DNA of 64,000 bases from Anseranas semipalmata (Eukaryota; Chordata; Aves; Anseriformes; Anseranatidae): positions 211,352 to 275,351 of the forward strand of contig VXAA01001977.1 in NCBI GenBank assembly GCA_013399115.1, in the 5' to 3' direction. This document shows, piece by piece, positions 36,820 to 51,100 of this stretch. Position numbers and translations under genes: made by a program. The notes beneath the pieces were generated by a model. That model was not told the DNA's origin. It made no database searches and saw only the letters and a program-made list of their open reading frames with translations. Numbering within the stretch: the first letter of the stretch is position 1; each line of letters begins with the position of its first letter.

Positions 36820-39800
36820 CTGAGGAGACAAGCAAAGATGACACAAAAGGCAAGCAGGCTATTTCCGTTTCAGGAAGCAACACAGGGAAGAGGTTCCCAG
36901 CCAGGCCTGTCACATCTTACCACAAAGGCCATCACAGCCAAAGGTCCAGTTCTCAGTTTCATGAGGCTCTAGAGCCCTTGGAACTGGCCCAATTCCATCT
37001 GCAGTCATTACGGACTGACAATGCGAGGCCATTTATAGACCAACCATGATACAGCAGCTTCCCTTGTTTCCCAGCTAACTGCAGTGATGAATTACGGAGG
37101 GAGGGAGTAACTTGGCTAAACTCATTTGAAGGAATGTAATTTCCTGGAATTGGCCTTTGTTTGCCATTAATGTTTACTGCATTCCTGTATCTCCTTTATT
37201 TCTATTAGTCATAACAATAAAGCCATTACAGTTAAACACAAAAGCCAAGCCTGCTTACTTTACTTCCTCATACTTTTTGCCTCGGTAAAAGTTACTCTTT
37301 TTAATCAGATACAGCAGCACCAGGTCACAAAAGAAAGCTCCCTGCAAAACAGAAAGAATTTGTCATGGCCTGTAACAAGGAGCAGACCCATCTTCTCTGT
37401 ATGGTCACTGCTGTCCCCCGCGCCCAAATCTCCCAAGCTGCACAACATTCAACAAGCTCTCCTCCTGGCTAGCGCGCTGGGGCTGCAGTTACTCATCCTT
37501 GCTCCAAGTTCTCTTTGATGCATTTTTTTTCTCCCTAGGTGCTTAGATCTTACGGTCTTTGCACTGCATTTGAGGAACACGTTAGCCAGCAGGACAGTTT
37601 AGAGCTGCTGCAATACAAACGCTTTGTTTCCCGCCTCAACCTTCTCAAGTCATCAGTCACTTCTTTGGAAAAAGGCATCGTATAGCCAGAGCTTACAAGT
37701 AAGCTACTAAACACTGGAATATCTCAGCCAAAGAGCTGATGCATAATTGCAATTGGAGGGCAGGCTCTGGGAAAAACTGTGCCTGAAGTATTTTATGGCC
37801 ATCAGGGTGTAGTACTTGAGCACATGTGTCTTCACCATGTCTGCCCTCACCATGGTAGCTGAGCTGAAATCAACCAGCACAGTTCAGGTTCTTTACACAA
37901 CCATGTTTTATCTCTACAGTAGAAGAGGAAATGTTCAGATCTAAATTGCAGTGAACATTAATTAAAGAGCATAACTTGTAGAAGACTACAAGATAGATTA
38001 ACAAATGCCTTTAAGACAGGACACAGCCACACCTGACTGAGCAGCCAAAGTAGCAAAATCTCTACTGGAGAAGATACAAACAAAATGGTCCCATTTTACC
38101 CTCCTAACAGCTCAATAACAGATCTGGGTCCCAATATGTTACTTCAAGAAAATAGATCAACTTACCGCTCCCATGAGAGCAAGCCCTGAACCGATATTGA
38201 TAATGGTGGGAATGATGTTAAATTTCCCTGCCTAAAAGAAAAACAGGTCATGAAGTATTCAGTGAAAGCAAATCCAAGAAACAAACTTAAGGGTGTGGTA
38301 TTACACAGGGGAAGCTAACTAGTGCCTGTGGGTGTGTTTTGTTAGCCACCAGCAAGCACAACCCTAGAAAGATTTGCAGTGAACAATCTTCAAGGCTAAA
38401 AGTCTGTCTGTGTCTCAGCGCCAACTCTTCATGGCTGCATTTCTGTGCTTGCGTCATCCCCGGATTAGGCTTTTTTTCTCCAGTGCAGAAAACAAGTCTC
38501 TGGGGCATATTTTTATCTGTTGGACTTTACATGAGACTATTTTTAGGTATAAGAGATGCAGACTGCTGACCTTTACCTCGTCCGCACTCCAGGTCATCTC
38601 CTTTCTTATGTAGGGTTAGCTCCATAGATGAATGGCAAGAGCCCTTTCCTACAACAAGCCAGAGAGGCTGTTCTCATCCCAAAGCTGCCTTTTCACTGGG
38701 AAGTGTCTCCCCACTTCTTCCTCTCCAGGCTAAGAAATACTCTGACCTGGAACCTCACCTTGCCATTCACCATCACATCAAAACGGATTCCATATGCTTT
38801 AAAGAGCGTCCGGTAGTCAACCCCTTGAGCATCCTGGTAATATTTGGCAAACCTGGAATGGAACAACGCTGACTTTAACTCCATCAATCTGCCCACACAC
38901 ACAAGAACCCATCTGAGTTCACGCATCTGTTCAAACGGATCTATTCCCCTACCAAAAATAGCTTTAGCTTTCAAGCCTTGTTCCTACACCGAGTCTCCCA
39001 GCGGCAATCAAGTCAGGCACTTCTCAAGGTCTTTCTTAGCTGATGGCACCAGAAAGCCATTCAGATTGGGGAGTGTCTACACGTAGTTGTTATAGCAGAG
39101 TTGCAGCTTCCCTGGACATTCCTTTCTCATTGCCACATGGAGTATGGAAAGGAAATATACTGCAACAGAGATTTAATGGCCTGGACCTATGGGTCTTGTC
39201 TGCAATTAATTGACTGGGAATCAGGCAGAGGAGCAGTGGGTAACGCTGATTACAAAGGGACTGGCAGAAGTCATAACTGATCTTGGTTTTCAGAGCTGGA
39301 ATTACAGCACATATATCAGGAATCTGGGCAGGCAGCGCACGGAGGACAATTGCTTGGGCAAGCATCTGGGAAGCGGGGAGCTTGCCATGGGTACAACTCC
39401 CTCCTTCCCTCCCTCCACTGAAGCAGTGTGCCTGGCTGGGGCAGTGCTGGCACAGTCCAGCCTGGTACTACCTCACTGCCAACCTCCAACACCTGTGAGT
39501 CAAACCAGCTCAGCCTGACTGAGGCTACTGCATCGTATTCTCCTCTTTCTTACCTGAAGTTGTACCCAGAAGAGACAGACTTTTCTGCAAACTTGTTATC
39601 CAGCCGGCTAAAAGAATAGTGAGGATTACATTCAGAAGGGGCTTTATCAAGATCACAGTTCCATTCAATCTGAATTCCTATCACACCACCCTTAATGAAA
39701 GAGAGAGACAGTGTGAGTTTTTTAAGCTTAGTTCAATTAGTCTGTCTTCAACTTTGTCAGATCCCAGGGCAGGTTTTCCCTGGGGACAAGAACAGATGCA

Positions 39801-42800
39801 TTTCTGGACACACAATTACGGACAGGCTAAGTTCACATTTATGATAATAATCATATTACTCTTCACACAACCCTAGTTTTGTTTGTGCTGGTATCCTAGG
39901 AGGAGGCTTCCCATCCCGATTTCATTAAGTGGCTGTAACATACTTCAGTGGAGAAGATGCTCTTTTATACAGGGATAAGGTTCACAAGTGCAAAAGCCAG
40001 CACAAAGCCTGCACTCTTCTCACCCCCTGCTTCCCAGGATGCCTTGGACTGTCTCCATCTTCCCCCCTGTGCTACACACACTGGGTTGCAGCCTGGTTGG
40101 CACTGCAACCCCAGGCCTCCCCGCAGAAATGTGTCCGTTCACCCGACCCTCCTCGCAAAGGCAATCTTATGGGGTGTTTTCAGAGCAGGGGAGCCCCACT
40201 GACATCCCAGAGTTCTAGGTTTAAACCAGTGGTTTAGTAGTCTTGAGCAGCATTTTCTGAGCAGTCCTAAATAACAGAAAACTGACCCAACCATCTCTTC
40301 CAGAGGACCTACATTGCCCTGCCTCCCACTCCCTGGGAACAGGACAAATGGCACCAGCATGATTTTAAGAAACAGCATCTCTCCATTTTCTTCCAAGCCT
40401 GGATGGGAGGCAGATCCCTGGGCCTCACAGCCACCCAGTGAGCTGGAAAAACACACGAGCCCAAGGGGCACTCCTACCTCCAAAGCCATCTCCTGGAAGT
40501 CACTCCCAGCCCATCTGATGATGTTCCCCAGGTGGAAGATGGGGCAGTAGGGATGCTCTGTGCTGTAGCGGCAGCTTTTCAGGTAGGACTCATTGTCGGT
40601 TGCCAGCACATTCATCCTGCATGTGGGGAAGAGGGGAAGCCATCTTGTCTCCCTCTTTGCTTGCCTACACAGCCTACACCCCCAAGGCTGCAGAGACAAA
40701 AGATTTCTTCAGCATCCCACATGCACAACAGAAACGGCACCTTGCCACCAGCTTTTGTCACCCTGCGAGCCCTCTGCTGCTGGCCTAGGGAAAGCAGTCA
40801 GCTCACACAAAAAAAGACCTTCAGCTAGATGGGGACTAGGCCAGCTGAATCTGGGCTCAAAGAAGAACTTGCGTGTAGCAGACTTCTAGGGTGCTCCAGG
40901 ACCATTTACTTTTCTCAGGTTAAAAAATAAGGATACTAGAAATGTCTAGCTGAGCCTGGCAGAACAGCAAAAGCACACTTCTTTCTATACTCTCTTTCTT
41001 TCTGTCTTTCTGTCTTATTGTAGCGAGAGCTGCAGCAGCAAATGCAAACAGATCTTCAAATTTGCATTTTCCCAGCCTTGTCCACACCTTCATTTTTATG
41101 GAAGAAGAGGAATATCTGGGAGCAGAAGCAGCTCAGAAACCTGACTCTGCATTGGCTGGGGGACAGTTCCATTGCCTTAGGAGCATTCCCAAGCTGCATC
41201 TATGCTGTAGGAGCCATCACAGACCATGTTTGGTGATGGATAGCCTTATCTCCTTATTCTCACACAGTCTCAAGCCAAAGGCCTCCCCCTGTGCCTTAGA
41301 AGAGGAAAGATCCACTTTCCCACCCTATCCCTCAGGCAGGAGGACAGTGGAGCAAACCAAGGTTACTGGCTCTGTGACAGAGAGGATACAGGGACCTCTG
41401 AGCACCTGCACTTACTTGGAGAACTTAAACTTGGGGAACCGGATCGAGTTCTTGATGTAAACAGTGAAGTTTTCCGCACTGGCAAGAAGTGGTTTCCTGG
41501 AAGAGAAGGGTTTGTTCCATGTTTTACATTTGTACACTGCTCACGTGTTTAACTGGAATTGCCATTTAAGAAACCACTCAGTACCATCCTGTGGTGCTTC
41601 TGCAGGGTGCATCCTCTGCTCAGAGCTTAGGGCTTCAGCAGCCAGACTCTGCACCTCCACAGACAGACCCCGACTCCCGCCTTTCCCTGGCAAGCATGCC
41701 ACTTTCCCCACACTGCCAGCAAGGTGTCAGTGAGGAGCATGCAGGTTGGGGGGAGCACTGAGAGCTGGACACAGCCCAGGACAGCCAGTGAGCCAAGCAG
41801 GGGGAGCAGAGGGCCAGTCAGGCTGGGGGCTGAGCAGAGCTTCCTCCTGCACTGGAACAGCTGACATTCAAGCAAGCATCCAAGCAGAGGGAACCCAGAC
41901 ACTGCCGTGACTGACACGCAAGCCAAGCAACTCAAGCTTGGAAACAACACAGGACAGCCACGTACTTGGGCTTGGATCTTTTTTCCACTGGGCACCAGGC
42001 CAGTATCTCGCAAGTCCCTCTGATGCTATCCCTGTCTTTCAAACAACGGCCAGTCTTAACCCCTGCAGCACAGACAGCACAGAAGAGGTCACACAGAGCA
42101 GCCGCTGCCTCTCCTTGCCTACAGGGTAAATGAAAATCATGCTTTTCACCGCCACCCTAAGCCCTCCTCCCTGCTGTGAAAGGGCCCCCTCAGCTGGAAC
42201 AACCACTCTCTTGTTGCTTCTCTGAGCAGCCTGGGGTGCTTTTGGCCCAGCCATCACAGAGCTGTAAACAAGGCAACAATCTTAATAAAAGATAGCAAAG
42301 AAAAGAATGTCATTGTTGCTCTCTGAAATCAGAGATCTCTGGGGTTGTAACCAGGTTGATGTCTCTGAAGGAACCTGCCTCCACCAGAAACAGTCCCAGA
42401 GGGACCCTTTCCTTACCATTGCCAGCCACCACAGCTTGCCCTGGCGGGCAGTCCCCATCCTTGTAACACAGGGCATCAGGAATGCTGACACTCTGCAAAG
42501 TGGAAGAGGACAGAAAGTGAGAACCATGACAGGACACAAGACACAGGAGCAGAGCTGCACACATTTCACTGCACATCCCTGAGAGGGTTCACTGCACAAA
42601 CTAGCTGAGGAGGCACCTGAGCAGGCAGCAGAGGAGAGGGCAGGCAGCCACACGGAAGGGCTGCATCAGACCTCGCACTGCTCATGCATAATGTGGCTGG
42701 GACAGCAGTGCTTGATGAGCACGTACTTGGTCAGGGAGCAAAGCATGGGGATGTTCTGCCCAGCACTGACGGCATAAATCTACAAACTTCAGGAAATCCC

Positions 42801-45800
42801 AATCTCACTCTCCAGGCTAGTTCAATTCAGTGATGCTCATAAGCCTGACTCAGAGGGGTAATAAAGTACCACTGTTGTGGGGTCAATCCTCTATGGGATG
42901 GTGAACAGTGAAAATGTGCAGCTGAAGCAGTAACTGCAGGCTGTGTGCAAATAGCTTGGCAGTATCACACCACTAGCAACACCATGGTTCAGCTATGATG
43001 TCCTGCTTTTGGCCTTTGCTCAATCTGGAGAGGGACAAGCTGTGGAAAAAACTCAGGCCACCTCCCACCACTCACCAAAAATAAGCAGGAGACTACAGTA
43101 CTTCACCTTAAGAGATAATGGTATCTTTGATGTAAGCAACAGGCTCTGTGAGCCCCAAATTACCTGCATGCTGGGTTAATGCAGCCACTAGAGGACAGCC
43201 GTGTCCTTAACAACCAAGCTGTGCTGCCGGCCTGGGTTACCCCTGTGCTTGTTATAAGGAAAATTAATCATTGCTATGTGCCAACAACACTCCTCAGATG
43301 GCCAGCATCCTTGTCCCCCAGGCTCCAGCCCATTCTGAATCATGTCTCCACAGAGGCCGTTTAAATATGACAGGGTTTGAAAGACCTCATGCTTTTGGCC
43401 CATAAGGCACATTCTGGAAGGTGCTAAGCACCCTCACATGCCCTGAAAGTAGTGAAAGCCTGAATGTTCAGCCCTTCCCAGGAGGGGGCTCTTAGAAGTC
43501 TCCTCTACCCATAACTGGACTGAGTCGCCTCCAAGTTGTTTTCCCATGGCCTTTGCTGACCCTGCACAATCACTATTCTGGTCTCATCTCCAGCTGGGCA
43601 GACATCCAACACCTTCAACTAAAGTTAGCAAGACTTTACATGATCAGTGCTTCCTCGTCTGAGGACCAGGGGGCTCAGTTCTTCCTACCTCAGGACACGT
43701 GGCTTGCCTCTGGTTTGGGGTCACAATCAGATTCGTCATGACAAAGAAGACGTTTTCACCCTAGAATAAACAAAGTAAGGCAGGAAGGGTTAGAAAACCT
43801 ATTTTAAAGAACCTTTTACAAGGAGGATGCAGTTCTCTGCAGAACAGTAACACTTCCCTCTCTCCTGGTGCTTTTCAAGCTGGGATGCAACAGAACTCTT
43901 TGTTTGAGTATTGTTTAGATGAGTTTGGATATTGCCACTCTCTCACACAGCTGGGGAAGCTCTGACACAGGGAGGTGCAGTGATACGATCAGTTACAAAA
44001 AAGCAGGTGAGGACTGACAACAAAGCTAGCTGCAGCTGTCCCGGGTTAAGGTGTTATCATCCACTATATTACGTTACTTCTGTGATATAGATTTGGACCT
44101 CCTGTCTGATCCGGCAACTTCTTTGCATGTGGAAGCACATACAGCTGTAGTGGGTCTCTGTGGTGTAAGGGGTTCTGCTTCGGAGACTGCATTAATTTGG
44201 TGAGCAGGATCTCTTGAGCCTCACCTCACTGGCTGCTCTGCAAGCACTTGTCATCCTTCTTAACAAGGACACGGTGCCTGCCCAGGGATCAAAGGCCCTG
44301 TCCCAACTGCAGAGCTGTTCTCAGCAAGGGTCAGGCTGGCTGCCCCAGCTGCACTGCTGCAGGCCTGCGGTTCATGCAGCAAAGCTCCATGAGATGTCTA
44401 CATTTGCATTCACAGCCCAAGGAAGTTCCTGCCTCTCACTCTGAGCCCAGGGTCTAACATCCCCACGATTGTGCTGGATTCAATATTGTAGCCTGACTTC
44501 CCAGTCACATTTGAATTCATGGTGTCATAGCCCAGATATCCACGTTACGGAGCACACCAGCCCAGAGGCACAGCTGGCTATCTTTACTCAGTGTGCCACA
44601 CTACAAGGACTCCCAGTAAAAAGACCAGTGTTTGAGTCACAGAAGAAACATCTGACAAGTTAAAATACTGGCCAGCGTCACCATTTCATGTCTGGGTGTG
44701 CACAGCCAGCTACCTGCTAAGGGTCCCACAGCTCCCACGCAGCTTGAACAAGAGGCACTGCAAGCCTGCTGCCTGGCCTTCCTGCTGCACAGCATATGTT
44801 GGTCAGATCAACAGTTGGCAGCGAGGCATTGCATTAGAATTGGTGGAGATGCAGAGCACAAATCTACAGATCCAAGTGAACACTGGATGCAGCAGAAAGA
44901 AGGTGAAGTCTTTTTTTTAATGTACAGACAAGTAAACTGTTCAATTTACAGCTTTCTGCCCCCTGTCAACACAGAACCCTGATTTTCCCCTCATGCCCTT
45001 TCATGCACACGTGGCACATGCTAGAAGGGAAAGCACACAAACAAACAGCCCCAAGCAAGCACCGTCAGGCAATTTCCAGCATGGTACCAGGCCCCATCTG
45101 CTGGCATCTTCCCCTTAAGCATCAGCTATGCATCTCACTTTGTCCAAGTCAAGGAAGCAGCAAGGCCAGTTTAGCCAGATGCATTTCAAGCAAGCCTCAT
45201 CACTCAAATTGTACCACATTTTGTTCCCATCTCCCACCTCCTCTGGGCTGCCCCATACATGCCTGCTCTAGCCCAGGAAAGGAGGTTCAGCTGAGCAGTC
45301 CCACTGAAATCCATGGGACTTCTGCTGACGGGTTCTGTTTGCCAAGTATCATCCTTTGTGGGATAGACAAGGCTGCTTTCATATTTGCTGGAAAGACCTA
45401 GGAACAGGCACAGCACTGCTCTCTTGTAGCCCATCTCCCGTTTGTTCACAGGAAAGACGTGGGCACATCACTTTAGCCTTTCCACCGGCAACCACGCTGG
45501 AACATGCCTTTCTACCTGAACGGCAGAGAGGATAGAAGCGGGGTGATGCCAACCTGTGGAGGGATGACATAGTCTGCAACATCCCACAGCCTCTCCCCCA
45601 GCTCCGAGGTGTTGGTGAAGGCCACCCCTTTCAGCTTGGTGATGACAGAGCTCTGGAGGGATGCGTCTGTGTCCTGATAGCCTTTCTTGACAACAAACAC
45701 CCACCTGTGAAGAACACAACAGGCAGCAGCATTAGCGAGTAGGGTCAGGAAACAGTTAGCTAGAGGTTTACATCAAGGCCAAACACTGTTCAAGGGCAAA

Positions 45801-48189
45801 TCAAAACATGCGAATGACACCAAACCCTCTGCAACTACTATGGCAGGTTCAGAATGAACTACTTGTCACAAGCTGTGCTTATCTACAGCACTGGAGGAAG
45901 AGTCAGGACCAAGACCCCACACACAGGGAAAGGTGTAGTAACTGGTTACTGCGTATAAAACCAAGCCTCCCGCCTCCATGTCCTGTGCTATGCTCAGCAA
46001 CCTCACTGGAAAGAGGGGAGGGCAGGGCTCTGTGTTCCTCAAGATGAAAAACACCAAAAGCTTTTGGAAGTTGCAGTGAAAAATGTGATTGGTTTCACAA
46101 ATGAATGATTCACTCCCGTTTTAACAGCCTCCTAGCTCATTAGGCTATGAGTCCAGCAACAGATCATGGCTGGGGAGATGCAATGCAAGCAGGTGAGCTG
46201 AATATTGCTAACAGAAATTTGCAGGGAGCATTCTCAGCTGGATACAGGATCTTTTGTAAGCTGGTACAATGGTAACAACATGACTGCACCCTGGGCTCTG
46301 GGCTTCTCAAAAGCACACCTGGAAGAGCTGCTTCCTCACTAAAGAGCCCGTGGAAAGGCTTTGCTTACTTCTTCCCACTGGTAGCAGCAAGAACTCTCTG
46401 TCACAGGGTGAAAACCTCTCTGGGTTAAATGAAGTGTCTCCAGCTTCTGCACAATATTGTCAAAAATCACCTACTGAGACAATGAATCACCAAGATCCTT
46501 GAAGAAGCTAACAGTGCTGGGGCAGCTTTTGCAGAGGGACGCAGGCTGCATTTGCTGGCACACCTCCCTTTGCAGTGCACAGAGCTGCACTGCACTATCA
46601 CACAGAAAGCAAAAGCAGCCATCTCAGGAGCTGAGCAGCACTGACACGCTGCTCTTCCCCTGCTACTCGTGACATACCTGAGTAACATTCCCCACCCCTG
46701 TGAAGTTTCCCACATTCCTGTTTTTCCAAGAACACTGTTTTTCTCCCCTAGGAAGGCTTAAAACCAGACTCTTACATGTCCCTCAGTGAATCTGGGAGGG
46801 AATGGCAGCTACATGCAAGAATCAGCCCAGAGGGGTTCGATGATCACAACTCCCGAGCCAGCCTCTGAGGTGCTGGTACATAAGCAAGCAGCCAGGCAGC
46901 AGGCTAATGCCCACCACCTCTGTGACTAAGCTGCAAGCCCCAGCCACAAAGGAGGCACCGCAGGCACCCCAGTGACAGTGCCAAAGGTCTGCAGAAGGCA
47001 ATAAATGCCTGTGAAAGAAAATAGCTTGTATGGCCCAGACAGTCTCTGAACATTCACAGCCAATTCATGCTACATCCCTCTTGAATGGAGGATGTGTGCT
47101 TAGCAATGTTATCTACAGGACTCCTCTTTTAGCAGCTAATCCATACCAGACTGCTGAGACTCCATCTCTGTCCTGCTAACTAAAGCTCTGAAACTGTACA
47201 CCTTTCTATAAATAAATCCAGCATGCAAAAATGACCCTACTATATTTATTCGGTGAAAACATGAGGCGAAAGAAAGGTGAGGGGACTCAAAAGCACAGAC
47301 AGTGAGGTTAAAGACTTACAGATCACATTCTGAAAAGCCCCAGAAACTCAGGAAGCAATGTCACAGGCCTCCCATAGGCTGGATAATCCCACATCTCAGC
47401 CTGCAAGCTGCAAGGAGTACGGCTGTGTTCGTTACATGTCCGTGACCAGCCTCTGGCAGAACTGGGCCTCTTCTGAGGTGTTCTAGCTATCTCCATGCCA
47501 ACCTGCCCTGCTCAGAAATAAATGCAAGGCAGCTGACATTCATGCTGCCTCATCCTCCACAATCCTGGCTGCTGCAGCCCACTCCCGCAAAGAAATCTGC
47601 CACTTTGTGCTTGGTTCCCTCTCATTTAGACTTGAGCATGTCCTGCAGCTGTGCAGACAAGCCAGGTTTGTCCCAAGACTCAGCAACCATGGCCCTAAAT
47701 GCTATCGTCTCTAATGAGTCAAGTGTTAAGGTTTGGCATCTTTCCTACCAAACACAGAAATAAAAGCGTAAATAATGCAGTACAGAGCCATAGTGCCATT
47801 TGATCTATTTTTAACACTACATTAATCTGGAAGGTAGAGATGAATCTAGCAATCCCTAGCAGGTGAAAAATCAGATATGAATTCATTAGACATTACAAAA
47901 TACCAGTGTTATAAATAAACATAACTATCTGCATTGAAATCGTAAGCCACAGCAAGCAGTCACTATATGCAAAGTATCCTACATTAATCTTCATCACAAC
48001 ACAGAGAGCAAATGCAGCCACAGCAGTATGTTAAATACAGAGCGATTCTTACCCCACCAGGTAAGCCAGGATGGAGAGCTGCACCACTCGATAGAGAATC
48101 CCCACCTTCTTGTTCTTTGCAATGACGTATTTCTCCGTTTTATAATCAAAAAGCGATAGAAATAAACCCTTCCAAGCCACCTGCCCCAT
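36744..48189 (-). CDS. P2RX5: P2X purinoceptor 5, complete (12 exons)
   Basis: P2X5 is an ATP-gated trimeric cation channel subunit of the plasma membrane. Exons: 48053-48189, 45554-45704, 43689-43760, 42417-42492, 41966-42062, 41416-41496, 40478-40616, 39554-39690, 38759-38852, 38166-38231, 37259-37341, 36744-36819. The total is 1209 nt, or 402 aa plus stop, with every phase consistent. The start [20 protein letters not shown] contains the conserved cytosolic T-x-K site. TM1 follows ([18 protein letters not shown]). ATP-binding residues are visible as TKLKG (about 68-72), GYNFRF (about 293-298) and K315 in LFKAYG. All ten ectodomain cysteines are present. TM2 spans exons 10-11 ([12 protein letters not shown], then [11 protein letters not shown]), and the YxxxK trafficking motif is YRGKK. 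The upstream neighbour is ITGAE on the same strand, as in human. Confidence 0.97.
38166..38231 (-). CDS. P2RX5: P2RX5 exon 10 (TM2), intact
   Basis: This 66-nt phase-0 exon encodes [20 protein letters not shown] plus GA, the pore-lining part of TM2. The acceptor (TTTTCTTTTAG) and donor (GTAAGT) are both strong. In most humans exon 10 of P2RX5 is skipped because of a splice-site variant, yielding non-functional subunits. Here the exon looks constitutively spliceable. Confidence 0.92.
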
Positions 48190-51100
48190 TCTCCCAGCTC
48201 ACTCTTTACCGGTGGCTGAAGCAGACAGCAGCGTTTGCAGCTCGCGTTACCCACACGTGCTCTGCATGGCAACCTGACACACCAACCCCTTCAGAGCGGA
48301 AGGCAGATCTCCTCCCTCCTGTCAGCTGCTCGCTGGCAGCAGCGCTCAGGTTGGAAACCGGCAGCTGCAATAACACGATATCCTTCCTTAGCTGCTTTCC
48401 AGATAAGTCACCCTCTGGGGAAGCCCCCGCCTCAGTTTTGCTCCCATGCTTCATTCTCTCCTCCACAGTCAGAAGATGTTTATAATGAAACATGTTATAG
48501 CATGAAGCCATGTTACAGCATTCAAGGTGACAGAGCCACAGTATCTCACTGTTAAGTATTAAAACCTGCCTTCAGCCTTCACATGATGGCAAATCACCTG
48601 TTTAAATTTTTAATTTCTTAAGCATTTGCATGAGCAACGAGAACTTGGGTCCTTAACAGCCATCCAAAATACTTGCCTGGCTACTACATCATCCCACCAA
48701 AAAAAAACACAACAATTTCAGACACTAATAAATAAATTCTGCATGTGGTTAAGGGATCAATCACCATGACATCTCATCCAAATGCACAGCGAGTGCTGAG
48801 CTAGGTGCATTTAGATGCAGAACATACTGTCTGATGCAATACCGAATGGAGAGGAATAGATTTACCCTTGCTGAGATAAGACTTGTTTACTAGCCAGTAG
48901 TACAAGAGATGACTCCTAGTCAAGGACATGAAACGACTATTATTTAAAGCAAGGAGGGAGGACACTGTCTCCCAGCTAAGGAGGGAACGGGATGAGCTCT
49001 GAGGTGGAAAACGAAGTAAGCCAGGATCTGCCAGCAGCCCGGCTAAAAGAGCTGACCTTCCTCCTATGGGACCGCCCATAGGCTGGATCTATTAGAAGGC
49101 ATTTGTCAGAGATATGAGGTGTTCTATCAGGCATAAATTGCAGGGATTACTGCATTCATGCATGAGCACCTAATTAGCTCACACCTGAGCACACAATTAG
49201 CTCAGGGGGCTCTGTCAGCACCAGAAAGGCTCTTGAGATTACACAGCACGCACCTGTGATACCCAGCTGAACACAAGTCAAGAGAGCCGGTCACAGCCAC
49301 ACGTTGGATGGGCAGATCACTGCCACATCATCGAGGCTGCAGACAGTGCAGCGAGGTGATCTGCTCCAGCACACACACGTCCTTCCTATGCAACTCTCTT
49401 CCTAGGGAGAAGCATTTATCAAGACCTCAGGTTTTATGGAATTGTAGAAATTTTATCTTTCATTCTCCTTAAATCCTGTATCAAACTTAAACAGATGGAT
49501 TGGATTTTTAGTGAATATGTGACAAGATTGCTCCAAATCACAAGAGAATCACAAGTAGTTTAATAACGAATATCCTCAAAATACCTCATTTTGTCCCTCA
49601 TCCCACAGCCATCCCTAGAGCTTCCTACTACACAGTGACGAAACCTGTCTCCAGCAACTGCAAAACTAGAACAGAAATCTGCCTGTGAGCTCTTCTTAAC
49701 CCAGAGGCTGCTGCACTCCCCTAGCCCCAGCCCCACAGCATGCAATTGTTTCAGCACACGGCTGTCCCACGAGGAGACTCCTGGGTGACACACAGGCTGC
49801 CGAGGGACACCCATGACGCCCTCTGAACTCTGCCCGGGTCCCGCTGGGAGAGCTGCACCCTTCTTCCTGCCTGCAGCCAGCCAGCTGCCACCATCGCTTG
49901 CCACGGATTGTGCATCCAGGACGAGAAGCCCTGCAAATGTCCCAGGAGGAGCTGGCCTCCCGCTCTGGTGCATCCCCTGGCCACTCCACCACCCCACTGC
50001 CAGCACCTGGGCCCAAGACAACAGAGAGACCACCCCAGCCCCTCTGGCTCGGGGTTAGGTCCAACCCCACTCCCAAACTTTACAAACACCCATCAGCCTC
50101 AGCACATACAAGGGACTGCTCTCACTCACCTCTCCCACTCGCCAGGACCCCCACTTTCCCTATCTGCACACCCCACATGGGCGGCATCTCTTTACCTCAA
50201 ACCACCAATCTCACATAACATGTTGGTTGCTCCCCAAGCCCCTCCTGGAACCCTCTTTCTCACTCATGAATAACTCATGGTTTCCCACTTCCTCAAATGA
50301 TATTTGGTGATTGTATCCACCCCTCTTTACCAGATGCCTACAGACCAGACTGTCACTAGTGGCGGTTTTAGAGATCCTCTGTGTGAAAGCCTGAAGGACA
50401 AATAAAAACTCTTACAGCATATAATAACCCAAGGAAACAAACCCCTCCCAACAACACACACTTCTGCAGGGAGGAAGGAGACCACAGTGGTCGATGAGGC
50501 CACAGACGAGTTAAGGAAGAAATGCAGGCTCAGCCCCACCAATGCCTGGACCCCAGAGCCAAGTGGTAAGTGCTGGGGCTGGGTGCAGCGAGACTTACCC
50601 AACCCCAGGAACCAGAGGTGTGTGGAGACAGGAGCATCCTAAAAGAGCCACCACCTGATCTTCTGCTCATCTGCTCCTAAATCAGACACCTCCACAGGTA
50701 CAAGCCACTGGGTGACAGCTGAGCACTGTCTCTTATCACGGGTCCAGTCCCACAAGAACACCATCTGCTTGCCCTGGCTCTGCAGGCCAGGAACAGGACT
50801 AAACAGCAAGTATATCCTATGTCTCAGGGAGATATGCCCTGTTCACTCACCACTGCCTCCAGCATTGCTCCTGTTGCACTAAGAACATCCAAATTCATGA
50901 ACAAAGTATCAGTGAAGACAAGCCAGCCTTTGGTGCTGTCTAGAGACCCCTCTCTCCATCGTCATCTTCCCTGGAGCCACTTCCTTATCTGTCTGGTGAC
51001 TGCACAGGCGACAATCAGACCAGGAAACATGCTAATAGTTAAACAGGGTGTTGGTTCCTGGCCTGGTTTTACTCAGTGGCACAGACATAGGTCTGCTATG

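Noticed and set aside
49560..50273. GC-rich overlapping frames on both strands (up to 157 codons)
   Set aside because: Pro/Gly/Arg-rich, open in several frames at once as expected for GC-rich DNA, with no motif or splice context.
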